Source of the DNA: JAFMJV01 sp034436555
GTDB taxonomy: Bacteria; Chloroflexota; Limnocylindria; Limnocylindrales; CSP1-4
Reading direction: 5' to 3'
DNA: 64,000 nucleotides
Assembly (NCBI GenBank): GCA_034436555.1
Contig: DAOTUU010000039.1
Location: 62,001 to 126,000 of the forward strand
In this document: positions 33,951 through 42,603 of the stretch, one piece after another
Numbering within the stretch: position 1 is the stretch's first letter
How the letters are laid out: each line of letters opens with the position of its first letter
The notes under the pieces: generated by a model
The model's database searches: none
Told to the model about the DNA's origin: nothing
Seen by the model: only the letters and a program-made list of their open reading frames with translations
Made by a program: the position numbers and the translations under genes

Positions 33951-35936
33951 GTGACCGCCGAGCAGCCCGCACAGCCCGGAGCCGAGATCGAGAACCTCAT
34001 GGGCGAGGGCCAGTCGTTCCCACCCAGCCCGGCGTTCGCCGCCCAGGCCAACGCGACCGCCGACCTGTACGCCGCCGCGGACGCGGACTTCGAGTCGTTC
34101 TGGGCGGACCTGGCGCGCGAGCGGCTGACCTGGAACGAGCCCTTCCACACCACCCTCGACTGGGACCTGCCGTTCGCGAGGTGGTTCGTGGGCGGCAAGC
34201 TCAACGTGAGCGAGAACTGCATCGACCGGCACGTGCGCGATGGGCTGGGCGGCAAGGTCGCGTATCACTGGATCGGTGAGCCGGGGGACACCCGCACCAT
34301 CACCTACGACGACCTGCATCGCGAGGTCCAGAAGACCGCCAACGCGCTCAAGGAGCTGGGGGTGGGCACGGGCGACCGGGTCGCCATCTACATGCCGATG
34401 ATCCCGGAGCTGCCCATCGCGATGCTCGCCTGCGCCCGGATCGGCGCGCCCCACACGGTCGTGTTCGGCGGGTTCTCCGCGGAGTCCCTGGTGGACCGCA
34501 TCAACGACGCCCAGGCGAAGCTGGTCATCACGTCGGACGGCGGCTGGCGACGCGGCAAGGCGGTGGACCTCAAGTCCGCGGTCGACGAGGCGCTCGAGCG
34601 GACGCCGTCGGTCGAGCACACGCTGGTGGTGCGGCGCGTGGGCGACGCCCAGCCCGGGACCCGCATGGTGGCGGGACGGGACGTGTGGTGGCACGACATC
34701 GTCGATCGGCAGCCGGCCGACTGTCCGCCGGTGCCGCTGGACAGCGAGCACATGCTGTACCTGCTGTACACGAGCGGCACCACGGCCAAGCCCAAGGGCA
34801 TCATCCACACCACCGCGGGATACCTCCTGGGCACGTCCGTGACCCACTCCTGGGTGTTCGACCTCAAGCCCGATGACGTCTACTGGTGCGCCGCGGACAT
34901 CGGCTGGGTGACCGGTCACTCCTACATCGTGTACGGACCGCTCGCAAACGCGGCCACCGGGGTGATCTACGAGGGCGCCCCCGACACGCCCAGCTGGGAG
35001 CGCTGGTGGCAGATCGTGGAGGACTACAGGGTCACCATCCTGTACACCGCGCCCACCGCGATCCGGGCGTTCATGAAGCAGGGTGAGGCGCTTCCCGCCC
35101 GGCACGACCTGTCATCGCTGCGACTGCTGGGCTCCGTGGGCGAGCCCATCAACCCCGAGGCGTGGCTGTGGTACCACGCCAACATCGGCGGCGGCCGCTG
35201 CCCCGTCGTGGACACCTGGTGGCAGACGGAGACCGGATCGATCCTCATCACCCCGCTGCCCGGCGTCACCACCACCAAGCCCGGCTCGGCCACCTTCCCC
35301 ATCCCGGGCGTGGCGGCCGATGTGGTGGACGCGAACGGCGACTCGGTGCCGCTGGGCTCCGGCGGCTATCTCGTCCTGAAGCGTCCCTGGCCCGCCATGC
35401 TGCGCGGCATCTACGGCGACCCTGACCGGTATCGGGCCACCTACTGGGGCCGCTTCCCGGGCATGTACTTCGCAGGCGACGGCGCCAAGCGCGACTCGGA
35501 AGGCTATCTCTGGCTGCTGGGCCGCGTCGATGACGTGATGAACGTGTCCGGCCACCGGATCTCCACCATCGAGGTGGAATCCGCGCTGGTGGACCACCAC
35601 CAGGTCGCGGAGGCGGCCGTCGTGGGCAAGCATGACCCCATCAGCGGCCAGGCGATCTTCGCGTTCGTCACGATGAAGGCGGGCGTGGCCACGGACGACG
35701 CCCTCGCCCACGAGCTGCGCGAGCATGTCGCCCGGGTGATCGGCCCCATCGCCAAGCCGAAGTACCTGCTGTTCACGCCGGACCTGCCCAAGACCCGGTC
35801 GGGCAAGATCATGCGACGCCTGCTGCGGGATGTCGCGGAGGGCCGGGCGCTGGGCGACACCACGACGCTCGCCGATGCGGGCGTGGTGGAGGCGATCCGG
35901 GCGGGTGCCACGACGGGCACGGGCGACGAGGAGTGA
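33951..35936 (+). CDS. acs: Acetyl-CoA synthetase
   Basis: This enzyme activates acetate to acetyl-CoA through an acetyl-adenylate. The ATP-binding P-loop LLYTSGTTAKPKG, the core motif DTWWQTETGSILI, the YFAGDGAKRDSEGYLWLLGRVDD hinge and the terminal PKTRSGKIMRRLLRD are all present. The lysine in SGKIMRR is the site usually controlled by acetylation. It has 661 residues from the GTG at 33951, chosen because GGAGGAG lies 11 bases upstream; an in-frame GTG at 33918 lacks a ribosome-binding site. A small membrane protein follows at once. Confidence 0.95.
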   Translation: MTAEQPAQPGAEIENLMGEGQSFPPSPAFAAQANATADLYAAADADFESFWADLARERLTWNEPFHTTLDWDLPFARWFVGGKLNVSENCIDRHVRDGLGGKVAYHWIGEPGDTRTITYDDLHREVQKTANALKELGVGTGDRVAIYMPMIPELPIAMLACARIGAPHTVVFGGFSAESLVDRINDAQAKLVITSDGGWRRGKAVDLKSAVDEALERTPSVEHTLVVRRVGDAQPGTRMVAGRDVWWHDIVDRQPADCPPVPLDSEHMLYLLYTSGTTAKPKGIIHTTAGYLLGTSVTHSWVFDLKPDDVYWCAADIGWVTGHSYIVYGPLANAATGVIYEGAPDTPSWERWWQIVEDYRVTILYTAPTAIRAFMKQGEALPARHDLSSLRLLGSVGEPINPEAWLWYHANIGGGRCPVVDTWWQTETGSILITPLPGVTTTKPGSATFPIPGVAADVVDANGDSVPLGSGGYLVLKRPWPAMLRGIYGDPDRYRATYWGRFPGMYFAGDGAKRDSEGYLWLLGRVDDVMNVSGHRISTIEVESALVDHHQVAEAAVVGKHDPISGQAIFAFVTMKAGVATDDALAHELREHVARVIGPIAKPKYLLFTPDLPKTRSGKIMRRLLRDVAEGRALGDTTTLADAGVVEAIRAGATTGTGDEE

Positions 35937-35943
35937 GCGCGTG

Positions 35944-36372
35944 ATGGCGCGGGTGACCGCGCCGCTGGCCGACCTGGGGCTGGCGCGAGCATACGCCGCG
36001 ATCGTCGGGCTGACGCTCGTGGCGCTCGGCGTCCTGGGATTCTTCGGCAACCCCATCGTGGGCGACCCGGGGACCTCGCCGCTGCTGGTCACGGGCACGG
36101 TCCACGACATGGTCCACCTGACCACGGGGTTCCTGGCGCTCTACATCGCGTTCGCGACCGTCGGCAGGGTCCAGGCGAACGCCGTCATCGCGTTCGGCGT
36201 GGCGTATCTCGCGATCGCCGCGGTGCTGCTGCTCAGCCCCAACCTGTTCGGCGTCCTGGGGCCGTCGCCGGGCTACAACGCGGGCCTCCTGGACCAGCTG
36301 CTCCATCTCGCGGTGGGCTTCGTGAGCGTCGCGATCGGCATCGTGGCGCGTCGCCAGCCCGGGCTCGCCTGA
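35944..36372 (+). CDS. DUF4383-family four-helix membrane protein
   Basis: This 142-residue protein has four transmembrane helices with short loops. The pattern MVHLTTGFLALYIAF and LLHLAVGFVSVAIGI repeats the H-L-x-x-G-x-x-x-L signature of DUF4383. Its function is unknown. It starts eight bases after acs stops, with GAGGAG (inside the acs end) as ribosome-binding site, so it is probably co-transcribed with acs. A GTG one codon upstream (35941) is an alternative start. Confidence 0.8.
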   Translation: MARVTAPLADLGLARAYAAIVGLTLVALGVLGFFGNPIVGDPGTSPLLVTGTVHDMVHLTTGFLALYIAFATVGRVQANAVIAFGVAYLAIAAVLLLSPNLFGVLGPSPGYNAGLLDQLLHLAVGFVSVAIGIVARRQPGLA

Positions 36373-36457
36373 CCCGCGGCCCATCTCCGCCGTCCCGGGA
36401 GCCGTCCCGGTGGTCGACGCGCGACGTCGATGCGGGGCGCCTCGGACGATCGGCCCG

Positions 36458-36463
36458 TACCAT
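36458..36463 (+). promoter_or_regulatory. -10 element for moaA
   Basis: TACCAT is followed by six bases and the ATG at 36470. This supports a leaderless moaA transcript and argues against the longer frame from 36410. Confidence 0.5.
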
Positions 36464-36469
36464 GTCGCC

Positions 36470-37504
36470 ATGGCTCCCGCCGACGGCGATGCGCCGCTGC
36501 TCGTGACCGACCGCCTGGGTCGGCGGATGCATGACCTGCGCATCTCGGTCACCGACCGCTGCAACTTCCGCTGCCCCTACTGCATGCCGCGCGAGGTGTT
36601 CGGACCCGGCTTCCGGTTCCTGCCGCGCGCCGACCTGGTCACCTTCGAGGAGATCACCCGCCTCGCCACGCTGTTCGCCGGGGAGGGCGTGGAGAAGCTG
36701 CGCCTTACGGGAGGCGAGCCGCTGCTGCGGACGGGCCTGCCGCGGCTCATCGCGATGCTGGCGCAGGTGCCGGGCATCACGGATCTCACGCTGACCACGA
36801 ACGGATCGCTCCTGGAGCGGGCCGCGGACGCGCTCGCGGTCGCCGGGCTGCGGCGCATCACGGTCAGCCTCGACTCCCTGGAAGACGCGGTCTTCGCCCG
36901 CCTCAACGACGTCGACTTCCCGGTGGCCCGGGTGCTGACGGGCATCGAGGCGGCCGCCCGCGCGGGCCTCGCGCCCATCAAGGTGAACATGGTCGTGCGG
37001 CGGGGCGTCAACGAGGACTCCATCCTGCCCATGGCCCGCCACTTCCGGGAGCAGGGCCACATCCTGCGCTTCATCGAGTACATGGACGTGGGCCGCACGA
37101 ACGGCTGGCGGCTGGAGGAGGTGGTGCCGATGGCCGAGATCCTCGCCCGCATCGACGCGGAGCTGCCCCTGGAGCCGGTGCCGCCGCGGTACCCCGGAGA
37201 GGTCGCGGATCGCTTCCGCTACCGCGACGGATCGGGCGAGATCGGCATCATCGCCAGCGTCACGGCCCCGTTCTGCGGTGCCTGCACCCGTGCGCGGCTC
37301 ACCGCGGAGGGCCGACTGTTCACCTGCCTGTTCGGCGTCCGGGGGCACGACCTGCGGTCGCTGCTGCGCTCCGGAGCGGATGACGCCGCAGTCCGAGAGC
37401 GGATCAGGTCGGTCTGGAGCGCGCGCGCGGACCGGTACTCCGAGCTGCGCTCCGCGGCGACGGAGCCGACCGCGAGGGTGGAGATGTCGCACATCGGGGG
37501 CTGA
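36470..37504 (+). CDS. moaA: GTP 3',8-cyclase MoaA
   Basis: MoaA is the radical-SAM enzyme that starts molybdenum cofactor synthesis from GTP. The N-terminal SAM cluster motif is CNFRCPYC (CxxxCxxC). The C-terminal GTP-binding cluster ligands lie in PFCGACTRARLTAEGRLFTCLFG. The protein ends in the essential GG dipeptide (MSHIGG). It has 344 residues from the ATG at 36470. No other moa gene is in the window, so the rest of the pathway must be elsewhere. Its presence implies molybdoenzymes in this organism. Confidence 0.95.
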   Translation: MAPADGDAPLLVTDRLGRRMHDLRISVTDRCNFRCPYCMPREVFGPGFRFLPRADLVTFEEITRLATLFAGEGVEKLRLTGGEPLLRTGLPRLIAMLAQVPGITDLTLTTNGSLLERAADALAVAGLRRITVSLDSLEDAVFARLNDVDFPVARVLTGIEAAARAGLAPIKVNMVVRRGVNEDSILPMARHFREQGHILRFIEYMDVGRTNGWRLEEVVPMAEILARIDAELPLEPVPPRYPGEVADRFRYRDGSGEIGIIASVTAPFCGACTRARLTAEGRLFTCLFGVRGHDLRSLLRSGADDAAVRERIRSVWSARADRYSELRSAATEPTARVEMSHIGG

Positions 37505-37544
37505 TGCCGGGTGGCCCGCGGCGTCCGGTCATCGCCCGGAGGGG

Positions 37545-37550
37545 TATCCT
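37545..37550 (+). promoter_or_regulatory. -10 element for the RDD gene
   Basis: TATCCT lies about 80 bases before the start. GGAGG at 37621-37625 is the ribosome-binding site, so this gene is leadered. Confidence 0.4.
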
Positions 37551-37630
37551 GACCGCGTCGCCGGGTCGTCGTCGGCGGCACGACCGCGAGCACTGCGCCC
37601 GCGGATCCTGAGCCTCACGAGGAGGATGCG

Positions 37631-38509
37631 ATGTCGCAGCCCGGAGGACCGGCAGGGCCCGGTCAGCCACCGTCGGGGCCGCCCGACTGGCAGTCGGCTC
37701 CCACGGCGCCCCAGCAGCCCGGTGGCTGGCAGTCCGCCCCGCCGCCCGCGCAGGCCGCCGCGCCGAGCTGGCAGTCACCACCCCAGGCCCCGCAGCCGCC
37801 CGGGACCGAGGCTCCCTCATGGCAGGCCGCGCCCCGCGCGCCCACCGCACCGCCGCCGCCCTCGCAGGCGAGCTGGCAGTCGGCGCCGCGACCGCCCGTC
37901 GCGCCGTCCGTGCCTCCGCCCCCGCCACCCTCGTGGATGGCGAACCTCACCTCCACCGCGCCGGTGGCCGGTCCGGCGGGGTTCGTCTATGCGGACGTCC
38001 CCAACCGCATCTTCGCGTACATCATCGACATGATCGTGCTGGGCGTCATCGGGTTCCTCGTGGCGATGCTCGCGGGCGGCCTGTTCGGCGGCATCACCAC
38101 CCAGGTCACGAGCACGAACGGCCTGGAGGTCAGCGTCAACTACGGCGCGTTCCTCGCGGTCGCGGTCATCAACCTCATCATCGGCGCGCTGTACTTCATC
38201 TGGATGTGGAGCGCCCAGCGAGGCACCGTCGGGATGAAGGTGCTGGGTCTCCAGATCGGCGAGGAGTCGAGCGGCCGCTCCATCACCATGAACCAGGGGT
38301 TCACCCGCTGGCTCATCATCGGCATCCCCTCGATCCTGGCCCAGTTCACGGGATACCTCTCGGCGGGCCTCGGCTTCATCCTCGGGCTCATCGGCCTCAT
38401 CTGGCTGCTGGCGCTGCTGTGGTCCATCGCCCAGAGCCCGACCAAGCAGGGCTATCACGACCGATATGCCCACACGATCATGGTCAAGGCGTCCCGTCGC
38501 GCAGCCTGA
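37631..38509 (+). CDS. RDD-family membrane protein with Pro-rich repeat N-terminus
   Basis: The first 105 residues are a cytoplasmic-looking, Pro/Ala/Gln-rich region with at least five copies of a WQSAP-like unit (DWQSAPTAPQQP, GWQSAPPPAQ, SWQSPPQAPQPP, SWQAAPRAPTAP, SWQSAPRPPVAP). The RDD domain follows, with three transmembrane segments: GFVYADVPNRIFAYIIDMIVLG carries the Arg-Asp pair, and GTVGMKVLGLQI is the second conserved motif. RDD proteins are implicated in transport, including sodium/proton exchange in some species, but function is generally unknown. The total is 292 residues. A strong hairpin follows the stop. Confidence 0.85.
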   Translation: MSQPGGPAGPGQPPSGPPDWQSAPTAPQQPGGWQSAPPPAQAAAPSWQSPPQAPQPPGTEAPSWQAAPRAPTAPPPPSQASWQSAPRPPVAPSVPPPPPPSWMANLTSTAPVAGPAGFVYADVPNRIFAYIIDMIVLGVIGFLVAMLAGGLFGGITTQVTSTNGLEVSVNYGAFLAVAVINLIIGALYFIWMWSAQRGTVGMKVLGLQIGEESSGRSITMNQGFTRWLIIGIPSILAQFTGYLSAGLGFILGLIGLIWLLALLWSIAQSPTKQGYHDRYAHTIMVKASRRAA

Positions 38510-38540
38510 CCGGCGCCGCGTCCCGACCCCGCGTCGCGAC

Positions 38541-38579
38541 ACCGCCACCGCGACCGGCGCCCGCCGGTCCGGTGGCGGT
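38541..38579 (+). terminator. Long GC hairpin between RDD and purine phosphorylase genes
   Basis: ACCGCCACCG pairs with CGGTGGCGGT and the inner GACCGGC pairs with GCCGGTC around GCCC, with a single bulged C. The result is a stem of about 17 bp starting 31 bases after the RDD stop. No T-tract follows. Confidence 0.6.
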
Positions 38580-38600
38580 CCCCGCTCATCGGAGGTACCC

Positions 38601-39446
38601 GTGTCCAGCGAGCCCGGCCCCGCATCCCTCGCCCCGCGCCTCGACGTGCTCGAGGCCGCCGTCCGGGCGCGCTCCGCGCTGGTGCCGCGGGTCGCGCTGG
38701 TCCTGGGCAGCGGCCTGGGCGGCCTGGCCGACGTGCTGGAGGGTGCCGTCGCGATCGGGTTCCCGGAGCTGCCCGGATGGCCGGCGGCGTCGGCGCCGGG
38801 TCACAGCGGCCGGCTGCTGCTGGGCCACCTCGAGGGTGTGCCGGTCGCCTGCCTCCAGGGTCGACTCCACATGTACGAGGGGCTGACCGCGGTCCAGGTC
38901 GTGGAGCCCGCGCTGCTGATGGGCCGCCTGGGCGCGCGCAGCCTGCTGCTCACGAACGCGGCGGGCGGCGTGAACCATGCCTTCGAGGCGGGCACCCTGA
39001 TGCTCCTCTCGGACCACCTCAACCTGACCGGACGCACGCCGCTGCTGGGCCCCAACGACGATGCCGTCGGGCCGCGCTTCCTGGACCTCAGCGCGGTCTA
39101 CGACCCGGAGCTGCGGGCCCGCCTCAGGGCCGCCGCGGAGACCGTCGGGGTGTCGCTCCAGGAGGGGGTCTACGCAGGGCTCCTGGGCCCGACCTACGAG
39201 ACGCCCGCCGAGGTCCGCATGCTGCGCGTCCTGGGTGCCGACGCGGTGGGCATGTCCACGGTCATGGAGGCGATCGGGGCACGCTGGGCGGGGATGCGCG
39301 TCGCGGCCATCTCGCTCATCACGAACAAGGGCGCCGGCATCTCGCCCACGCCGCTGACCCACGACGAGGTGCTCGAGGCCGCGACCGCCGCTGGACCGCG
39401 ACTGGCGCGGATCATCCGGTCGTTCGTGCGCGACCTGCCCGCCTGA
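38601..39446 (+). CDS. Purine nucleoside phosphorylase
   Basis: This enzyme splits purine nucleosides with phosphate in salvage. The phosphate loop VALVLGSGLGGLADVLEG, GRLHMYEGLTAVQV, LLTNAAGGVN and the C-terminal MSTVMEAIGARWAGMRVAAISLITNKGAG identify a trimeric PNP (PunA/DeoD2 type). The substrate-selective residue after TNKGAG cannot be judged reliably. It has 281 residues from a GTG with GGAGGT four bases upstream, a rather short spacing. It converges with thyX; only seven bases separate the two stop codons. Confidence 0.92.
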   Translation: MSSEPGPASLAPRLDVLEAAVRARSALVPRVALVLGSGLGGLADVLEGAVAIGFPELPGWPAASAPGHSGRLLLGHLEGVPVACLQGRLHMYEGLTAVQVVEPALLMGRLGARSLLLTNAAGGVNHAFEAGTLMLLSDHLNLTGRTPLLGPNDDAVGPRFLDLSAVYDPELRARLRAAAETVGVSLQEGVYAGLLGPTYETPAEVRMLRVLGADAVGMSTVMEAIGARWAGMRVAAISLITNKGAGISPTPLTHDEVLEAATAAGPRLARIIRSFVRDLPA

Positions 39447-39457
39447 GCGTCGCTCAG
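39443..39457. terminator. Palindrome spanning two convergent stop codons
   Basis: CTGAGCG-T-CGCTCAG is a perfect 7-bp inverted repeat that includes the TGA of the purine phosphorylase and the TGA of thyX. It could serve as a small bidirectional terminator. Confidence 0.45.
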
Positions 39458-40320
39458 AGGGTGGGCAGCTCTCGGCCGGCGGCCCTCGCGGCCGCCTTGC
39501 GCTCCGCCCATGCGCCCAGGACGTTGTCCTTGTGGGGGCGGATGGGGCAGTGCTCGTCGCGGTTGCGGTCCTCGTCGCAGTAGCCCAGGGGCACGCACTT
39601 GGGCGCCAGGAAGGACCCCAGGAACGGGCTGACCTGGAACACCTCGTGACGCACCAGCTGGAACAGCCGGCGGATCTCCCACTGGGCCATGGTGCACAGC
39701 CGCAGGCCGCTCATGTGGATGAGCGCCCGCAGGTTGGCGGTCATCACCAGGTTCGTGCGCGTCGCGTTGGGCATCACGAAGCGGGCGTCCTCGCCCGGGA
39801 TGCCCGCGTCCAGGAGCTCCTCGTAGAACGAGAGGGACCCCGCCATCTCGTCCAGGAAACGGTCGCGCAGCCCGGGATCCGCGTCTGAGACCGAGCCGGG
39901 CACCATGTACGAGGGATCCCTGTAGTTCACGTAACGCTGGCTCTGCTGGTCGAACGCGAGCCCGGCCCGATGCCGCACCAGCTGGTGGGAGAGCGTCCTC
40001 GTCACGCCGCTGATGGCGAACGTGAACACGACGTGCTCGATGGTGCTGCCGTGACCCGATTCGATGACCCGCCGCACGAGGTCCTGCTGCTTCTGCGGGG
40101 CGACGCGACCGTCCCTCGCTCGCGCGAAGATCTCCTGCGGCTCCAGCTCGCTGTAGCAGGTGCGGCACGCCGTGTAGATGAGCGGCAGGTAGTGCGACTC
40201 GGCGATCTCGCGGGTCGGGAACAGCAGCGTCGCGCGCATCCCGAGGTCTCGCGTGGCCGGGCTGCGCGGGGTCGCGGAGACGCGACGGGCGGCCGGGCCG
40301 GACTCGGAGGCTGCGCTCAC
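39454..40320 (-). CDS. thyX: Flavin-dependent thymidylate synthase ThyX
   Basis: ThyX makes dTMP from dUMP using FAD, NADPH and methylene-tetrahydrofolate. The signature region is HQLVRHRAGLAFDQQSQRYVNY, a variant of RHRxxSxxxxSxRY with one extra residue. The dUMP-binding GHGSTIEHVVFTFAISG and the C-terminal NLRALIHMSGLRLCTMAQWEIR are conserved. It has 288 residues from the GTG at 40320, where TACACT lies six bases upstream. That start also overlaps the stop of the MFS gene (GTGA). A shorter ATG start 36 codons in would also keep the core. The gene may be transcribed both from the MFS promoter and its own. Confidence 0.93.
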   Translation of the reverse strand: MSAASESGPAARRVSATPRSPATRDLGMRATLLFPTREIAESHYLPLIYTACRTCYSELEPQEIFARARDGRVAPQKQQDLVRRVIESGHGSTIEHVVFTFAISGVTRTLSHQLVRHRAGLAFDQQSQRYVNYRDPSYMVPGSVSDADPGLRDRFLDEMAGSLSFYEELLDAGIPGEDARFVMPNATRTNLVMTANLRALIHMSGLRLCTMAQWEIRRLFQLVRHEVFQVSPFLGSFLAPKCVPLGYCDEDRNRDEHCPIRPHKDNVLGAWAERKAAARAAGRELPTL

Positions 40321-41639
40321 CGTCCGAGTGTACGCGGTCCGGGCGCGGATGCCCCGGCAGCATCCTGGGCGCGCCGGAGGGGCCGGGTCCACGCCAGCCA
40401 CAGGCCGCCCGTGAGAGCCACGATGGCCACCATCACGTAGAGCGTCTCGGTCGGTCCGACCACGCTCGCGAGCGCTCCCGCCACCAGCTGCGAGATCGCC
40501 GTGGCGAGCGTCACCAGCGCGAAGTCGATGCTCAGCACGCGACCGCGGAGGGCATCGGGGGTGGAGCGCTGGAGCGCGAATCCCGACAGCATCCACTGGA
40601 TGCCGCCGCCCAGGTGGGCGCTGAACACGAACACGGCCGCGACCGCGAGGCCGGGGGCGAGCGGCAGCAGCGCATACGACCCCACGAACAGGACCACCGC
40701 GATGGAGATGGCGCGGATGATGGCGCGATCGTCATCACCCGCCCAGCGGCGCGCCAGGAACGGCCCCACCAGCGCGCCGAGGCCTCGCGCGGCATACATC
40801 ACGCCGATGCCCACGTCGCCGCCGCCGAACACGTCCCGCCCGAACACCGCCAGCAGGACGAGCGCGCCCATGCCCGCGCCGAAGCTCGTCTTGGTCAACA
40901 GGAACGCGGCGATCTCGCGCGAGCCGCGCGCGAGATCCACGGTCACCGCGATCGAGGAGCGGACCCCCGCGAGTCCCCCGGGGATGACCTCGCCGTCGGA
41001 CGCCTCGTCGTCCCGGTCCGCCTGGAACGAGCGCCGAACCCGCCAGATGAGCAGCGCCGACGCCGCGAACGAGGCGCCGTTGAGGATGAACGCCACGTCG
41101 CTGCCGAGCGTCGCCGCGACGACCCCGCCGATGGCCGCACCCAGCGCAACCATCGTCCCCCAGGCGGACCCCAGGAGGGCGTTGGCGGTGCCCAGGTCGC
41201 GCGGGTCGACGAGGTTTGGCAGCGCGGCGGCCGATGCCGGCTCGAAGAAGGCGGCACCGACCGACAGGAGGGTGGCACACACGAGACCGATCCAGAGCGT
41301 GTCCGGTCCGCGCACCAGCAGGAACCCGGCGCACACGACCACCCTCGCGACGTCCGCGGTGATCATGACGCGGCGCCGGTCGACGCGGTCGGCGAGGGAG
41401 CCCGCGAAGGGCGCCACGAGGAAGAACGGGCCGGTCTGGAGCACCAGCACGAGCGAGGTCACCACGGTCGACCCGGTGAGCTCCAGCGCCAGCCCGAGCA
41501 GCGCCACGGTCGCGAACCAGTCGCCTGCGAAGCTGATGAGCTGGCCCGCGTAGACCCGCGCGAAGTCCGGGTTGGCGCGCAGCAGGCGGAGCGCGGCCGC
41601 GTCACCCATCCGCGGTGTCGGGGTCGCGCGTCGCCTCAC
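40317..41639 (-). CDS. MFS transporter, MFS_3 / EntS-type exporter
   Basis: This 440-residue protein has twelve hydrophobic segments. The typical loop 2-3 motif is present in shortened form (GSLADRVDRRRVMI). The N-terminal FARVYAGQLISFAGDWFATVALLGLALELTGS is characteristic of the MFS_3 subfamily, which includes enterobactin and macrolide exporters. The substrate is unknown. The GTG at 41639 could be replaced by an ATG at 41609 that lies nearer the conserved region. The stop overlaps the thyX start, so expression is coupled. Confidence 0.88.
   Translation of the reverse strand: MRRRATPTPRMGDAAALRLLRANPDFARVYAGQLISFAGDWFATVALLGLALELTGSTVVTSLVLVLQTGPFFLVAPFAGSLADRVDRRRVMITADVARVVVCAGFLLVRGPDTLWIGLVCATLLSVGAAFFEPASAAALPNLVDPRDLGTANALLGSAWGTMVALGAAIGGVVAATLGSDVAFILNGASFAASALLIWRVRRSFQADRDDEASDGEVIPGGLAGVRSSIAVTVDLARGSREIAAFLLTKTSFGAGMGALVLLAVFGRDVFGGGDVGIGVMYAARGLGALVGPFLARRWAGDDDRAIIRAISIAVVLFVGSYALLPLAPGLAVAAVFVFSAHLGGGIQWMLSGFALQRSTPDALRGRVLSIDFALVTLATAISQLVAGALASVVGPTETLYVMVAIVALTGGLWLAWTRPLRRAQDAAGASAPGPRTLGR
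40327..40332 (-). promoter_or_regulatory. -10 element for thyX inside the MFS gene end
   Basis: TACACT on the minus strand lies six bases before the thyX GTG and within the last codons of the MFS gene. It suggests an internal leaderless promoter. Confidence 0.45.
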
Positions 41640-41976
41640 GCCGTGGCATCACCGCCGTGACCTGGTCGTGGCGCTGGTGGGTGGCACCCTGCAAGCCGTC
41701 CCCGCTCCGTTCGTCTGCCGGTCGGGTCCCGACCGGTCTGCCGCCATGATGCCGACTTCCACGGCGCCGGTCCGGTCCGCCGCGCCTCGAGACTCAGGTC
41801 CGCCGCGCACGGGACACCTCGCCTTCGTGCGCCCCGAGACCACCGGTCCTCCGCGCGCATCCGCCGAGCGTGCTAGGGTCGCCTCCACATTCCCGCGGCC
41901 GCTCGCCGTCCGCACCACGATCGTGCCGTCCAGGCGCCGGCGCGTCGGTCCGCCCATCACGAGAAGGAGCCACAGC
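41640..41976. other. Gene-free divergent spacer (MFS / TerB-like)
   Basis: No gene is convincing in this 337-base spacer. It holds a perfect 19-base palindrome (41718-41736), a TAGGGT promoter element (41874-41879) and an AAGGAG ribosome-binding site for the plus-strand gene. Confidence 0.5.
41718..41736. promoter_or_regulatory. Perfect 19-base palindrome, candidate operator
   Basis: CCGGTCGGG-T-CCCGACCGG has 9-bp arms and a single central base. It lies 79 bases upstream of the MFS start in a divergent intergenic region, a plausible place for a repressor of the exporter. Confidence 0.5.
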
Positions 41977-42573
41977 ATGGTCCTCCGCCGCCTCTTCGGT
42001 GGCGGGCCCTCGGAGCCCGAGCCAGACACCACGCCCGTCCCGCGCCCGCCCAGCGCGGACCAGAACGAGACCGCGACGGTCCGCCGGATCGTGAGCCAGC
42101 TCGAGGCGCTGCCCATGGACCAGCGGCGGTTCGTGGCGGGGTTCGCGTACGTGCTCGGGCGTGCCGCGCACGCGGACCTCGCATTCGACGAGGTCGAGAT
42201 CGCCGCCATCGAGCGGACGGTCATGGAGGTCGGCGGCCTGACCGAGGCGCAGGCGGTGCTCGTCGTGGAGATCGCCCGAAACCAGGCGGAGCTCTACGGG
42301 GCCACCGAGGACTTCCTGGTGACCCGGGAGTTCGCCCGGGTCGCCTCTCGGGACGACCGCGAGAGGCTGCTGCGGTGCGCGTTCCGGATCGGTGCCGCTG
42401 ACCAGACCATCAGCAACGTCGAGAGCGCCGAGCTCAATGAGATCGGCAAGGAGCTCGGCTTCGCGCCCGAGGAGATCGACGCCATCCGCGCGGAGTTCGC
42501 CGACCAGCTCTCGGTCGTCCAGTCGATGCGCGCGGCCCGGGGCGCGGACGCAGGGGGCGCCCCCACCCCCTGA
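41977..42573 (+). CDS. TerB-like (tellurite-resistance/DUF533-type) protein
   Basis: This 198-residue protein has a 30-residue Pro-rich head, then an all-helical domain with the TerB pattern: FAYVLGRAAHADLAFDEVEIAAIERTV, then CAFRIGAADQTISNVESAELNEIGKELGF. The acidic positions (D in AHAD and AADQ, E in DEVE and ESAE) are those that bind metal in TerB folds. Cellular function is unknown; the domain occurs in stress and membrane-associated proteins. The start has AAGGAG seven bases upstream and a TAGGGT promoter about 100 bases upstream. Confidence 0.82.
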   Translation: MVLRRLFGGGPSEPEPDTTPVPRPPSADQNETATVRRIVSQLEALPMDQRRFVAGFAYVLGRAAHADLAFDEVEIAAIERTVMEVGGLTEAQAVLVVEIARNQAELYGATEDFLVTREFARVASRDDRERLLRCAFRIGAADQTISNVESAELNEIGKELGFAPEEIDAIRAEFADQLSVVQSMRAARGADAGGAPTP

Positions 42574-42603
42574 GCGCGCCCGCAGCCGGCCGTCACGGGA
42601 TCG

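Noticed and set aside
32507..34255. 582-codon minus-strand open frame across the aminotransferase end, mscS and acs start
   Set aside because: It crosses three well-supported plus-strand genes and their promoters and has no recognisable domain.
36410..36469. Longer moaA start
   Set aside because: It covers the TACCAT promoter element, and the added residues do not resemble MoaA.
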